From Streptacidiphilus sp. P02-A3a (lineage in GTDB: Bacteria; Actinomycetota; Actinomycetes; Streptomycetales; Streptomycetaceae): a stretch of DNA of 64,000 nucleotides. Under the pieces are notes generated by a model. That model was given only the letters and a program-made list of their open reading frames with translations, was not told where the DNA came from and made no database searches. The position numbers and the translations under genes were made by a program. The stretch spans positions 6,271,922-6,335,921 of the forward strand of contig NZ_CP048289.1 of assembly GCF_014084105.1 (NCBI RefSeq), given 5' to 3'. Shown piece after piece: positions 41,518 to 49,036 of the stretch; within the stretch, counting starts at the first letter, position 1; each line of letters opens with the position of its first letter.

Positions 41518-42018
41518 ATGCAACGCACCATCACCGTCAAGCGCTCCGTTGGCTTCGCTGCCGCTGCTCTGATGGTCGGTACCGTCGGCGCATTCAGCAT
41601 GCCGGCGCTGGCGAGCACTGTGGACGGTCACCGCGCGGCGTCGCTGCCGGCGATCACCCTTGACTTCACCGGCACCAACGACGAGGGCGCGGTCGCCAAC
41701 GCGGTCGGCGCCGACTTCGGCGGCACCGGGCGGGTCAAGGACACCGACGGCGCCGTCATCGGCACCGTGTACGACCAGTGCGACAAGGACAGCATCAAGC
41801 CCACCGCCGTCGAGGCGTTCTGCACCGGCATGGTCAAGCTGGACGACGGCGACCAGCTCGCGTTCACCACGACCCTCCCGATCCCGAACCTGGCGTCCTC
41901 CTACCCGCAGTCGTTCGAGGGCGTCATCACCGGCGGCACCCGCCGCTACGAGGGCATCAGCGGTGAGGCGCACTTCGTCGCGCGCTCGGCGGGCGTCTAC
42001 GACCTCAACTTCAGCTGA
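41518..42018 (+). CDS. Secreted allene-oxide-cyclase-barrel (dirigent-like) protein
   Basis: A 166-residue protein. The signal peptide is basic then hydrophobic (SVGFAAAALMVGTVGAFSMPALA, 10-32). The mature part has the AOC/dirigent barrel pattern: DFGGTGRVKDTDGAVIGTVY near 63-82, FTTTLPIPN near 117, and SFEGVITGGTRRYEGISGEA near 133-152. AGGAGG lies five bases before ATG 41518. Some bacterial members of this fold guide cyclisations of polyketides or terpenoids; others are unassigned. A hairpin follows directly, so it is probably transcribed alone. Confidence 0.8.
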   Translation: MQRTITVKRSVGFAAAALMVGTVGAFSMPALASTVDGHRAASLPAITLDFTGTNDEGAVANAVGADFGGTGRVKDTDGAVIGTVYDQCDKDSIKPTAVEAFCTGMVKLDDGDQLAFTTTLPIPNLASSYPQSFEGVITGGTRRYEGISGEAHFVARSAGVYDLNFS

Positions 42019-42033
42019 CCTCATCGGTTCCAC

Positions 42034-42067
42034 CCGGGGAGCCGTCGATCCTCCGACGGCTCCCCGG
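42034..42067. terminator. Hairpin terminator after the AOC-barrel gene
   Basis: Perfect 14-base stem CCGGGGAGCCGTCG/CGACGGCTCCCCGG with a 6-base loop, 15 bases after the stop codon. Confidence 0.82.
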
Positions 42068-42116
42068 TCCGTGCCACCGGCACCTCCCCGAAGGCTGTGA
42101 CCCCCGAAGGATGGCC

Positions 42117-42944
42117 ATGAACCCGGTCCTCGAAGCGGACCCCGCTCCGGCTGACGCCCACGCTGTCGGCTACGTCTTCGACAACGACAGCGACAACTCG
42201 ATCGCCCAGTTCCGCAACCTGTCCGCCGCCTACGACCCGTTCACCACGGAGCGGCTGGCCGCCACCGGCCTCGGCGACGGCTGGAGCTGCCTGGAGATCG
42301 GCGCGGGCAACGGCAGCGTCGCGGCCTGGCTGGCCGACCGGGTGGCGCCGACCGGCCGGGTCCTGGCCACCGACACCGAGCCGCGGCGGGTGGCGGCGCA
42401 TCCGGGGCTGCGGGTGGAGCGCCACGACATCGTCCACGACCCGCTGGCCGAGGCCGGGTTCGACCTCGCCCACGCCCGGCTGGTGCTCCAGCACCTGCCC
42501 GAGCGGCAGGCCGTCCTGCGACGGCTGCGCACCGCGCTGCGCCCCGGCGGCTGGTTGCAGATCGACGAGTTCGACGTCAGCTACGGCCCGGTGCTGACCG
42601 CCCCCGACGAGCGCTCGGCCGAGCTGTACCGGACCTTCCTGGCGGCCAAGGGCCGGGTGCTCAGCAACGGCGGCGCCCGGATCGTCTGGGGCCGCGAGTG
42701 CGCGGCCGAGATGCGCGCGGCGGGCTTCACCGCGCTGGACCCGCAGCCGCGGGTGGTGCTCTGGCAGGCCGGACACCCCGGCCTGGAGCTGCTGGTGAGC
42801 CACACCCACAGCCTGCGCGAGCGGCTGCTCGCCGAGGGCCTGACGGACGACCACCTGCGGCAGGTGCGCGAGGTCATGCGGCACCCCGAGTTCCAGGCGG
42901 TCTCCCCGATCCTCTACTCCGTCCAGGGCCGCCGACCGGCCTAG
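42117..42944 (+). CDS. Class I SAM-dependent methyltransferase
   Basis: A 275-residue methyltransferase. SAM motif I is CLEIGAGNGSVAAWLADRV near 60-78, the acidic ribose contact LATDTEPRR near 87, motif IV FDLAHARLVLQHLPER near 119, and post-motif LRPGGWLQIDEFDV near 145. Length and layout fit small-molecule O-, N- or C-methyltransferases. ATG 42117 is preferred to ATG 42111 because GAAGG ends exactly before the latter and lies six bases before the former. It opens a run of same-strand genes leading to the prenyltransferase. Confidence 0.85.
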   Translation: MNPVLEADPAPADAHAVGYVFDNDSDNSIAQFRNLSAAYDPFTTERLAATGLGDGWSCLEIGAGNGSVAAWLADRVAPTGRVLATDTEPRRVAAHPGLRVERHDIVHDPLAEAGFDLAHARLVLQHLPERQAVLRRLRTALRPGGWLQIDEFDVSYGPVLTAPDERSAELYRTFLAAKGRVLSNGGARIVWGRECAAEMRAAGFTALDPQPRVVLWQAGHPGLELLVSHTHSLRERLLAEGLTDDHLRQVREVMRHPEFQAVSPILYSVQGRRPA

Positions 42945-42998
42945 CACCGGCCCGCGACCGGCCCCCGCCCACCGACCAGGCTGAGAGATCCCCCCACC

Positions 42999-43445
42999 AT
43001 GCCCACCTCCGCGCCCACCGACCGGATCGACCTGACCAGCGCCGCCCCGGAGGCGTTCCGCGCCCTGATCGCCCTGAGCGCCGTCGACCAGGGCCTCGAC
43101 CCGGCCCTGGCCGAGCTCGTCAAGGTCCACACCTCCCAGCTGAACGGCTGCGGCTACTGCGTCGGGCTGCACCGGGCCGCCGCCGAGCAGGCGGGCGTGG
43201 CCGCGGCGAAGCTGGACGAGCTGCCGGTCCGGCAGCGGTCCGCCCGGTTCACGGCGGCCGAGCGGGCGGCACTCGACCTGGCCGAGCACCTGACCCTCGT
43301 CGCTACCCACGGCGTCCCGGACGAGGTCTACCAGGCAGCCGCCCGCCACTTCGACCAGGCCGAACTCGCCTGCCTGGTCTGGACCGTGGCGGCCACCAAC
43401 ACCTGGAACCGGATCGGCGTCGCCGGCCGGGCCGACGCCCACTGA
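42999..43445 (+). CDS. AhpD/carboxymuconolactone decarboxylase-like protein
   Basis: A 148-residue all-helical AhpD-fold protein with the redox CxxC in HTSQLNGCGYCVGLHRAAA near 44-62 and the typical tail VWTVAATNTWNRIGVAGR near 126-143. Members act as alkylhydroperoxidases or thiol-disulfide reductases. It could deal with peroxides or have an unknown role in the adjacent pathway. It lies 54 bases after the methyltransferase on the same strand; the Shine-Dalgarno is weak. Confidence 0.85.
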   Translation: MPTSAPTDRIDLTSAAPEAFRALIALSAVDQGLDPALAELVKVHTSQLNGCGYCVGLHRAAAEQAGVAAAKLDELPVRQRSARFTAAERAALDLAEHLTLVATHGVPDEVYQAAARHFDQAELACLVWTVAATNTWNRIGVAGRADAH

Positions 43446-43530
43446 CGTACCGGGCCATCCAGCCCGCGCTCAATCAGCCGACCTGAGGCCCAGCCTCGGT
43501 CGGACCAAGTCGAGAGGACCACACTCCGCC

Positions 43531-44532
43531 GTGGAGCCCGCCCCCGCGCTGGACGCCCCCGAGTCGTCCACGCGTACCGTCCGCCCCGAAACCGTCGAGG
43601 CTCCCCCGCCGCCGATCGCCTGGCGTGCGTACGCTCGGCTGGCGAAGCTGGACATCTACGACTACTACCTCAGCATTCCGCTGCTCGCCGCCATGCTCGG
43701 GCCGGCCGGGTGGGCCGTGCCCGGGCGTACCGCCGGGGTGCTGCTGCTGACCCTGCTCGGCCAGGTCGCCATCGTCGCCGCGCTGGTGACCTTCGACGAC
43801 GTGACCGGGTACCGCGACGGCAGCGACGCGGCGAACTACGGGCCGGACGCGCCCGCCCGCCGCCTCGCCCGCAAACCGCTGGTGGCCGGGACGCTGACCG
43901 AGCCGCAGGCGATCCGCTTCGGCTGGCTGGCCGTCGCCGCCTGCGCGCTGTCCTGGGCGGGCGCGGTCGCGCTGGCCCCGGCCCGCCCGGCGTGGGCGGT
44001 GGCCGGGGTCGCCCTGTGGACGGTGCTGGGCTTCCAGTACACGTGGTGGCTGAAGCTCAGCTACCACGGGCTGCAGGAACTGTTCATGGCCGCGCTCGGC
44101 TGGTTCTTCGTGCTCCCGTTCTACGGGCTGCTCACCGGCCGGGCGGGGGGCTTCGTCATCGTGCAGACGCTGCTGTTCGGCCTCGGGCCGCTGCTGTTCG
44201 GCGTCTACTCCAACATCAACGACATCCCCGGGGACCGGGCGGTCAACCGCCCGACCGTGGCCGTGGTCGCCTCGCCCCGGGTCAACGCGCTGTTCATCGC
44301 GGCCGTCTCCGCGCTGGAGGCCGGGCTGATCGTCGGATCCGTGTCGGCGGGCATCGCGCCCTGGTGGTTCCTGCCGGCCATGGCGCCGGTGGTGGTGCTG
44401 CGGATCCGCCAGTACGTCCAGGGCATCGGCCGCGGCGAGGTGCTCCGGGCCCGTCGGCTGGGCATCCACGTCTCCCGGCTCACCGCCGCGCTGCTGATCG
44501 CCGTCAACCTGGTGCACGGAGTCCTCGCATGA
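43531..44532 (+). CDS. UbiA-family membrane prenyltransferase
   Basis: A 333-residue integral membrane aromatic prenyltransferase. The two Asp-rich, Mg-diphosphate-binding motifs are FDDVTGYRDGSDAANYG near 88-104 and NINDIPGDRAVNRPT near 229-243, with about eight hydrophobic helices and a 30-residue polar N-terminus. It should transfer a prenyl chain from its diphosphate to an aromatic or quinone-like acceptor in the membrane. The start is GTG 43531, and the stop overlaps the ligase start (ATGA). The nearby prenyl-diphosphate methyltransferase homologue suggests the donor is a C-methylated prenyl diphosphate. Confidence 0.9.
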   Translation: MEPAPALDAPESSTRTVRPETVEAPPPPIAWRAYARLAKLDIYDYYLSIPLLAAMLGPAGWAVPGRTAGVLLLTLLGQVAIVAALVTFDDVTGYRDGSDAANYGPDAPARRLARKPLVAGTLTEPQAIRFGWLAVAACALSWAGAVALAPARPAWAVAGVALWTVLGFQYTWWLKLSYHGLQELFMAALGWFFVLPFYGLLTGRAGGFVIVQTLLFGLGPLLFGVYSNINDIPGDRAVNRPTVAVVASPRVNALFIAAVSALEAGLIVGSVSAGIAPWWFLPAMAPVVVLRIRQYVQGIGRGEVLRARRLGIHVSRLTAALLIAVNLVHGVLA

Positions 44533-46124
44533 AGCCGCTCGACCTGGGAACGCTGTTCGAGGTCCTCGCCGAGAAGCGCCCACCGACCGCCGTGCGGCTG
44601 AGCCGACCGCTCGACATCGCGCCCGCGCTCGGCACCGAGTTCGGCACCGGACAACTCGCCGAGCTGGTCGCGGAGGCCTCCGGCTGGCTGGCGGCGGCCG
44701 GGGCCCGGGCGGGCGACCGGATCGCCGTGGTCAAGCGCAACCACTGGGACTACGTGCTGCTGACCTGCGCCGCCGCGCGGATCGGCGCGGTACCGGCGCT
44801 CATCTCCGACCGGCTCGGACCGGACAGCCTGCGGCAGCTGCTCGGGCGGCTGGAACCGGCGCTGCTGGTCGCCGACGAGCGGGTGCTCGGCACCGCCCGG
44901 GCGGCGGGCGTCGACCTCACCGGAGCGGCCGCCCGCACCCTGTGCCTGGACGGCGCCAACCCCGTCGGCCCGACCCTGGACGACGTGCGCGGACACCGCG
45001 TCCCGCCGGTCCGGCCGCGCCACGACGACGAACCGCTGCTGGTGATCCACACCTCGGGCACCACCGGGGTGCCCAAGCTGGTGGTCCACTCGACCACCAC
45101 CCTGATCCGGCGGCTCGCGGGCTTCGAGGCGCACCGCTGGCCGGTGCTGGCCGGCCGCCGCCGGGACACCGTCGGCAGCGCCATCGCCTTCTCCCACGGC
45201 CGCGCGGTGGCCTGGACCGCGAGCGCGTTCTGGCTCGCCCCGCGGAAGGTGGTCATCGTCGCCGACGCCGCCCCCGAGGCCGCCGCGCCGGTGCTGCGCG
45301 CCCATCCGCCGACGATGCTGGAGGCGCTGCCGTCCACCTACGCGCGCTGGCACCCGCTCTGCGCCGGCGCCGACAACCCGTTCCGCGACGTGCGGCTCTT
45401 CATCAGCACCTTCGACGCGGTGCACCCGCCGACCATCCGCACCTTCCTCGGGGCGACCCGGCGCCGGACGCCGATCTGGATGCAGGGCTGGGGCCAGACC
45501 GAGACCGGTCCGCTCACCTTCCGCTTCCTCACCCGCAGGGCCGTGGCCGGACCGGCCGACCGGCACCCGACCACCCGCGACCTCGGCCGCCCGCTACCGG
45601 GCTGGGTCGGGCTGCGGGTGGTCCACCCGGAGACCATGCGGCCGCTGCCGCGCGGACAGAGCGGCCTGGTGCTGGCCCGGACCAAGGCCCGGTGCCTCGG
45701 CTACGTCGGCGAGCAGGACCGCTGGCACGCCAAGGTGCAGGACGGCTGGTTCAACACCGGCGACATCGGCGTCCGCTCCCGGGGCGGCAGCCTGCTGCTG
45801 CTGGACCGCGAGGTGGACATGATCCCCGGGATCAGCTGCGTCGAGCTGGAGGACCTGCTGCACGACCGGCTGCCGGAGGTGGAGGAGGCCGTGGTGCTGG
45901 CGACCGCCGACGGCCACCCGCTGCCGGTGCTGGTCACCCGGACCGGCGGCCTCGACCCGCAGCGCTGGCGGCACGCGGTGCACGACCTGCCGCCGCTGGC
46001 CGAACCGGTGACCGTCGCCTGGGACGCGCTGCCCCGCACCGGCACCGGCAAGGTCCGCCGGCACGAACTGCGCGAACGCTTCCTCCAGGGCGCGGCTGCC
46101 TTCGGTACCGGGCAGTGGACATGA
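44529..46124 (+). CDS. AMP-dependent acyl ligase
   Basis: A 531-residue ANL-type adenylating enzyme. P-loop is IHTSGTTGVPKLVVHS near 173-188; QGWGQTETGPLTF (A5) near 319; FNTGDIGV (A7) near 408; LLDREVDMIPGISCVELEDLL (A8-like) near 421; the A10 lysine is in RTGTGKVRRHEL near 508. It probably activates an aromatic or fatty acid that becomes the prenyl acceptor or is attached to the product. ATG 44529 overlaps the prenyltransferase stop and its own stop overlaps the FAD gene start, so it is tightly coupled. No carrier domain is fused. Confidence 0.87.
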   Translation: MKPLDLGTLFEVLAEKRPPTAVRLSRPLDIAPALGTEFGTGQLAELVAEASGWLAAAGARAGDRIAVVKRNHWDYVLLTCAAARIGAVPALISDRLGPDSLRQLLGRLEPALLVADERVLGTARAAGVDLTGAAARTLCLDGANPVGPTLDDVRGHRVPPVRPRHDDEPLLVIHTSGTTGVPKLVVHSTTTLIRRLAGFEAHRWPVLAGRRRDTVGSAIAFSHGRAVAWTASAFWLAPRKVVIVADAAPEAAAPVLRAHPPTMLEALPSTYARWHPLCAGADNPFRDVRLFISTFDAVHPPTIRTFLGATRRRTPIWMQGWGQTETGPLTFRFLTRRAVAGPADRHPTTRDLGRPLPGWVGLRVVHPETMRPLPRGQSGLVLARTKARCLGYVGEQDRWHAKVQDGWFNTGDIGVRSRGGSLLLLDREVDMIPGISCVELEDLLHDRLPEVEEAVVLATADGHPLPVLVTRTGGLDPQRWRHAVHDLPPLAEPVTVAWDALPRTGTGKVRRHELRERFLQGAAAFGTGQWT

Positions 46125-47530
46125 GCGGCGCCGACCTCGACGTCGCCGTGGTCGGCGCCGGGATCTCCGGGCTGGCCGCCGCCTACCGACTGCGGGAGGC
46201 CGGGCGGAGCGTACGGGTCTTCGAGGCCCAGCACCGCGTCGGCGGGCGGATGGCCAGCACCCGGCACCAGGGCTACCTGCTCGACGAGGGCGCCGAGACC
46301 ATCGCCGCCCGGGGCTACGACGCCACCTGGGAGCTGATCCGGGCCATGGGCATCGCCCCGTCCGAGGTGGCGACCATCGACGGCGGGTTCGCGCTGTGGC
46401 GCGACGGGCGGGCCCATGCCCACCTCGGCCACCCCAAGGGGCTGCTGACCGGCGCCGGGATGTCCTGGCGCGGGCGGCTCGCCTGGCTCCGCCTCGCGCT
46501 GCAACTCGGCTCCTACCAGCGCTCGTTCGACCCGGACCACCCGGAGCGCACCGCCCTCCGGGACATGACGATCAGTCAGTTCGCGTCCGGGCGCCACCGC
46601 GACCTCTACGACTACCTGCTGCAACCGCTGTCCGGCCACTGCTTCGGCTGGAGTCCGGACCGCTCGACCATCGCGCCGATGCTGACCAACCTGCTCGCGG
46701 TCGGCGGGGTCGGCGCCCAGTGGATGACCTACCGCGCCGGGATGGACACCCTGGCCAGGGCGCTGGCCGAGCGGGTGGACGTGAGCGTGGGCTCGGCGGT
46801 CGGCGCGGTCGAGCCGGAACCGGACGGCGCCCGGCTGCACTTCGCCGACGGCGGCAGCCTGACCGCGCGACAGGTGCTGCTCGCGGTGCCCGCCCCGATC
46901 GCGCTGGCGCTGCACACCGCCCCGCCCGAGGACGAGCGCCCCTACCTGACCGCCAGCGGCTACACTCCGATGCTCAAGGTCGCCTGCCTGCTCGACCGCC
47001 CGCTGCCGAGCCCCACCCGCAGCCCCAGCTACACGCTGTCCATCCCCGGGGCGGAGAACCGGGTGTTCGCGGGCGCCATCCTGGACCACGTCAAGGAGCC
47101 CGGACGCGTGCCCCCGGGCCGGGGACTGACCAGCCTGTTCGTGGCGCCGTCGGCCTGCCCCGAGCTGCTCGACGCACCTGACGAGCAGGTCGTCGCGGTG
47201 GCCTGCGCCGAGGCCGAGCGCTACCTGCCGGGGCTGCGCGCGGCCACCACCGGGACCTTCGTCCACCGCTTCCGGTACGGCCTGCCGGAGGCGACCCCGG
47301 AGGCGGTCCGGCAGCGCTCCGCCTTCCTGGACCGGCCGGTACGCCGGATCGAGTACGCGGGCGACTGGGTGATGCTCCGCCCCAGCAGCGAGGGCGCCGT
47401 CCGCTCCGCGCGGCTGGCCGTCCAGCGGATCCTCAGCCACCGGGACGCCCCCGCCCGGCTCCCCCGCGGCGTCGCCGCCGCCGCAACGACCGCCCACGGT
47501 AACGGATACAGAGAAAGAGATGAGCTGTGA
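46121..47530 (+). CDS. FAD-dependent amine-oxidase-like oxidoreductase
   Basis: A 469-residue flavoprotein of the amine oxidase/protoporphyrinogen oxidase/phytoene desaturase superfamily. FAD-binding motif VAVVGAGISGLAAAYRLREAG is near 8-28, the RVGGRMAST motif near 41-49, and the C-terminal FAD contact RRIEYAGDWVMLRPSSEGAVRSA near 408-430. It may desaturate or oxidise the prenylated intermediate. Starts and stops overlap both neighbours (ATGA, GTGA). The substrate is unknown. Confidence 0.88.
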   Translation: MSGADLDVAVVGAGISGLAAAYRLREAGRSVRVFEAQHRVGGRMASTRHQGYLLDEGAETIAARGYDATWELIRAMGIAPSEVATIDGGFALWRDGRAHAHLGHPKGLLTGAGMSWRGRLAWLRLALQLGSYQRSFDPDHPERTALRDMTISQFASGRHRDLYDYLLQPLSGHCFGWSPDRSTIAPMLTNLLAVGGVGAQWMTYRAGMDTLARALAERVDVSVGSAVGAVEPEPDGARLHFADGGSLTARQVLLAVPAPIALALHTAPPEDERPYLTASGYTPMLKVACLLDRPLPSPTRSPSYTLSIPGAENRVFAGAILDHVKEPGRVPPGRGLTSLFVAPSACPELLDAPDEQVVAVACAEAERYLPGLRAATTGTFVHRFRYGLPEATPEAVRQRSAFLDRPVRRIEYAGDWVMLRPSSEGAVRSARLAVQRILSHRDAPARLPRGVAAAATTAHGNGYRERDEL

Positions 47531-48402
47531 CCACACAAGACATCGTCGACAGCCCCAGTCGGACCGTGATTCGCGATGCCTACGAGGAGCAACTCGCGGC
47601 CTACTGGAACACCAAGCAGAACGACCCGGTGAACCTGCTGCTCGGCGAGATCGACGGCCTGTACCACCACCACTACGGCATCGGTGACTACGACCCGGCG
47701 ATCCTCGGGCTGGCGCCCGAGCAGCGGGAGGAGGCGATCATCCGGGAGATGCACCGGCTGGAGAACGCCCAGGCCGAGGTGATCGTGCAGAGCCTGGCCG
47801 GGCTCGGCCCGCAGGACCGGGTGCTGGACGCGGGGTCGGGCCGCGGCGGCACCTCCTTCCAGCTGCACGACCGGTTCGGCTGCTACGTGGACGGCGCCAA
47901 CATCTCGCAGTACCACCTGGAGTTCAGCCGCCGCGCCGCGCGCGAGCGGGGCTACCAGGACAAGGTCAGGTTCCACTTCCGGAACATGGTGGACACCGGC
48001 TTCACCGCGGGCTCGTTCCAGGGCGTGATCACCAACGAGACCACGATGTACGTCGAACTCCCGGAGCTGTTCGGTGAGTTCGCCCGGATCCTGGAGCCCG
48101 GCGGCCGCTACGTGTGCATCACCTGGTGCCGCAACGACCTGGTCGCGGACACCTGCCCGCAGAGCGAGGAGATCGACCGCCACTACATCTCCCGCATGCA
48201 CCGCCGCAGTTCCTACTTCACCGCGATGGCCGGGACCGGCCTGGTGCCGATCAGCGTGGTCGACCTCACCAGCGAGGCGATCCCGTACTGGGAGCTGCGG
48301 ACGCACAGTCGGCACCGCACCGGGATCGAGGACGCCTTCATCGACGCCTACCGGCGCAGGCAGATGAACTTCCTGCTGATCGTCGCCGAGAAGAAGGGCT
48401 GA
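47527..48402 (+). CDS. Geranyl-diphosphate C-methyltransferase-like enzyme
   Basis: A 291-residue SAM-dependent methyltransferase that strongly resembles geranyl diphosphate 2-C-methyltransferase of 2-methylisoborneol synthesis. Shared blocks are NLLLGEIDGLYHHHYGIGDY near 37-56, the SAM motif VLDAGSGRGGTSFQ near 99, VRFHFRNMVDTGF near 147, NETTMYVELPELF near 169, and IPYWELRTHS near 254. No methylisoborneol synthase gene is near; instead a UbiA prenyltransferase is. It therefore probably C-methylates an isoprenyl diphosphate before transfer to an aromatic, like the geranyl-diphosphate methyltransferase of benzastatin synthesis. GTG 47527 overlaps the FAD gene stop. Confidence 0.88.
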   Translation: MTTQDIVDSPSRTVIRDAYEEQLAAYWNTKQNDPVNLLLGEIDGLYHHHYGIGDYDPAILGLAPEQREEAIIREMHRLENAQAEVIVQSLAGLGPQDRVLDAGSGRGGTSFQLHDRFGCYVDGANISQYHLEFSRRAARERGYQDKVRFHFRNMVDTGFTAGSFQGVITNETTMYVELPELFGEFARILEPGGRYVCITWCRNDLVADTCPQSEEIDRHYISRMHRRSSYFTAMAGTGLVPISVVDLTSEAIPYWELRTHSRHRTGIEDAFIDAYRRRQMNFLLIVAEKKG

Positions 48403-48407
48403 CGGCG

Positions 48408-48469
48408 GCCGGGCCGACCTCGGCCCGGCGGGCGCGGTGCCCGGTCGCTCCGGCGGACCGGGCACCGCG
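48408..48469. terminator. Two successive hairpins between convergent genes
   Basis: GCCGGGCCG/CGGCCCGGC (48408-48416 with 48421-48429), then a perfect 14-base stem CGCGGTGCCCGGTC/GACCGGGCACCGCG (48433-48446 with 48456-48469). They end the prenyl cluster transcript and the convergent small secreted protein gene. Confidence 0.82.
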
Positions 48470-48482
48470 TCGGCCGTCGCGC

Positions 48483-48788
48483 TCAGGCGCTGAAGCTCCC
48501 GGCGCCCGGCGGCACGTGCGAGCCGTAGCCGGGCTGGACGACCAGGCCCGGCGTCAGGCAGAACGGGTCGCCGTAGAAGGTGATCGGGCCGCTGCTCTGG
48601 TTGGTCAGGACGTGTGCGGCGACCGGGAGCCGGTTGCAGCCGCTCGGGCTCTGGTAGACGGTGAGCGGCGTGAGCTCGGTCGAGAAGACCGTCACCGGTC
48701 CGGACACGGCCCGGGTCTGTGCCGAAGCGGGCCCGGCCAGGGAGCACACGGCGGCGAGGGTGACCGCGCCGATGAGGAAGCGTCGCAC
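48483..48788 (-). CDS. Small secreted protein, unknown function
   Basis: A 101-residue product. A short basic start (VRRFLIGAVTLAAVCSLAG) and cleavage site PASAQ near 24 make a clear signal peptide. The mature part of about 77 residues is beta-like, with two cysteines (PSGCNRL and DPFCLTPG) that could form a disulfide, and ends in GAGSFSA. I do not recognise a family. AAGAAGG lies six bases before GTG 48788. It is divergent from the methyltransferase at 49037, sharing a region with a perfect 18-base palindrome. Confidence 0.7.
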   Translation of the reverse strand: MRRFLIGAVTLAAVCSLAGPASAQTRAVSGPVTVFSTELTPLTVYQSPSGCNRLPVAAHVLTNQSSGPITFYGDPFCLTPGLVVQPGYGSHVPPGAGSFSA

Positions 48789-48834
48789 AGTAGACCTTCT
48801 TGCTGGGGAACGGGGCCCGCAATTCGGGCTCATA

Positions 48835-48845
48835 CGTGTACGTAT
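48835..48845. promoter_or_regulatory. CGTGTACGTAT element
   Basis: An 11-base sequence within the near-palindrome ATACGTGTACGTAT upstream of the small secreted protein gene. The same 11 bases occur at 41199-41209 ahead of the AOC-barrel gene, so the two secreted proteins may be co-regulated. Confidence 0.3.
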
Positions 48846-48900
48846 CGTAGGTCGGCACCGACCCCCTCCCTTCGAGGGCCCGCTCGAACATCCGGCCCTT

Positions 48901-48918
48901 CTCACCCGTTCGGGTGAG
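48901..48918. promoter_or_regulatory. Perfect palindrome CTCACCCG-TT-CGGGTGAG
   Basis: 18-base perfect inverted repeat in the divergent region 48789-49036. Its inner 14 bases are identical to the palindrome at 27522-27535. Likely operator. Confidence 0.5.
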
Positions 48919-48976
48919 GTTCCTGGAATTCCCCTTCGGCAGCCGAGCGCCGGTTGGAGAGTGGAGCCGCTGGTCC

Positions 48977-49022
48977 CAGCTCGTGGCTCCAACTCGTGGT
49001 TCCAGCTCGTGGTTCCGACTCG
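48977..49022 (+). repeat. 13-base direct repeats (3.5 copies) upstream of a methyltransferase gene
   Basis: Units CAGCTCGTGGCTC, CAACTCGTGGTTC and CAGCTCGTGGTTC (48977, 48990, 49003) plus a partial CGACTCG (49016). They end only a few bases before the Shine-Dalgarno of the gene at 49037. Evenly spaced direct repeats suggest a binding array for an activator or repressor. Confidence 0.65.
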
Positions 49023-49036
49023 CCCAGGGAGGACAC

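Noticed and set aside
47527..48402. 2-Methylisoborneol biosynthesis locus
   Set aside because: The methyltransferase fits, but no terpene synthase or cyclic-nucleotide-binding-domain gene normally paired with it is present in the window.
48977..49022. SARP-type activator binding site
   Set aside because: SARP sites are heptamers with 11-base (or 22-base) spacing and sit near a -35 position; these repeats have a 13-base period and lie at the RBS.
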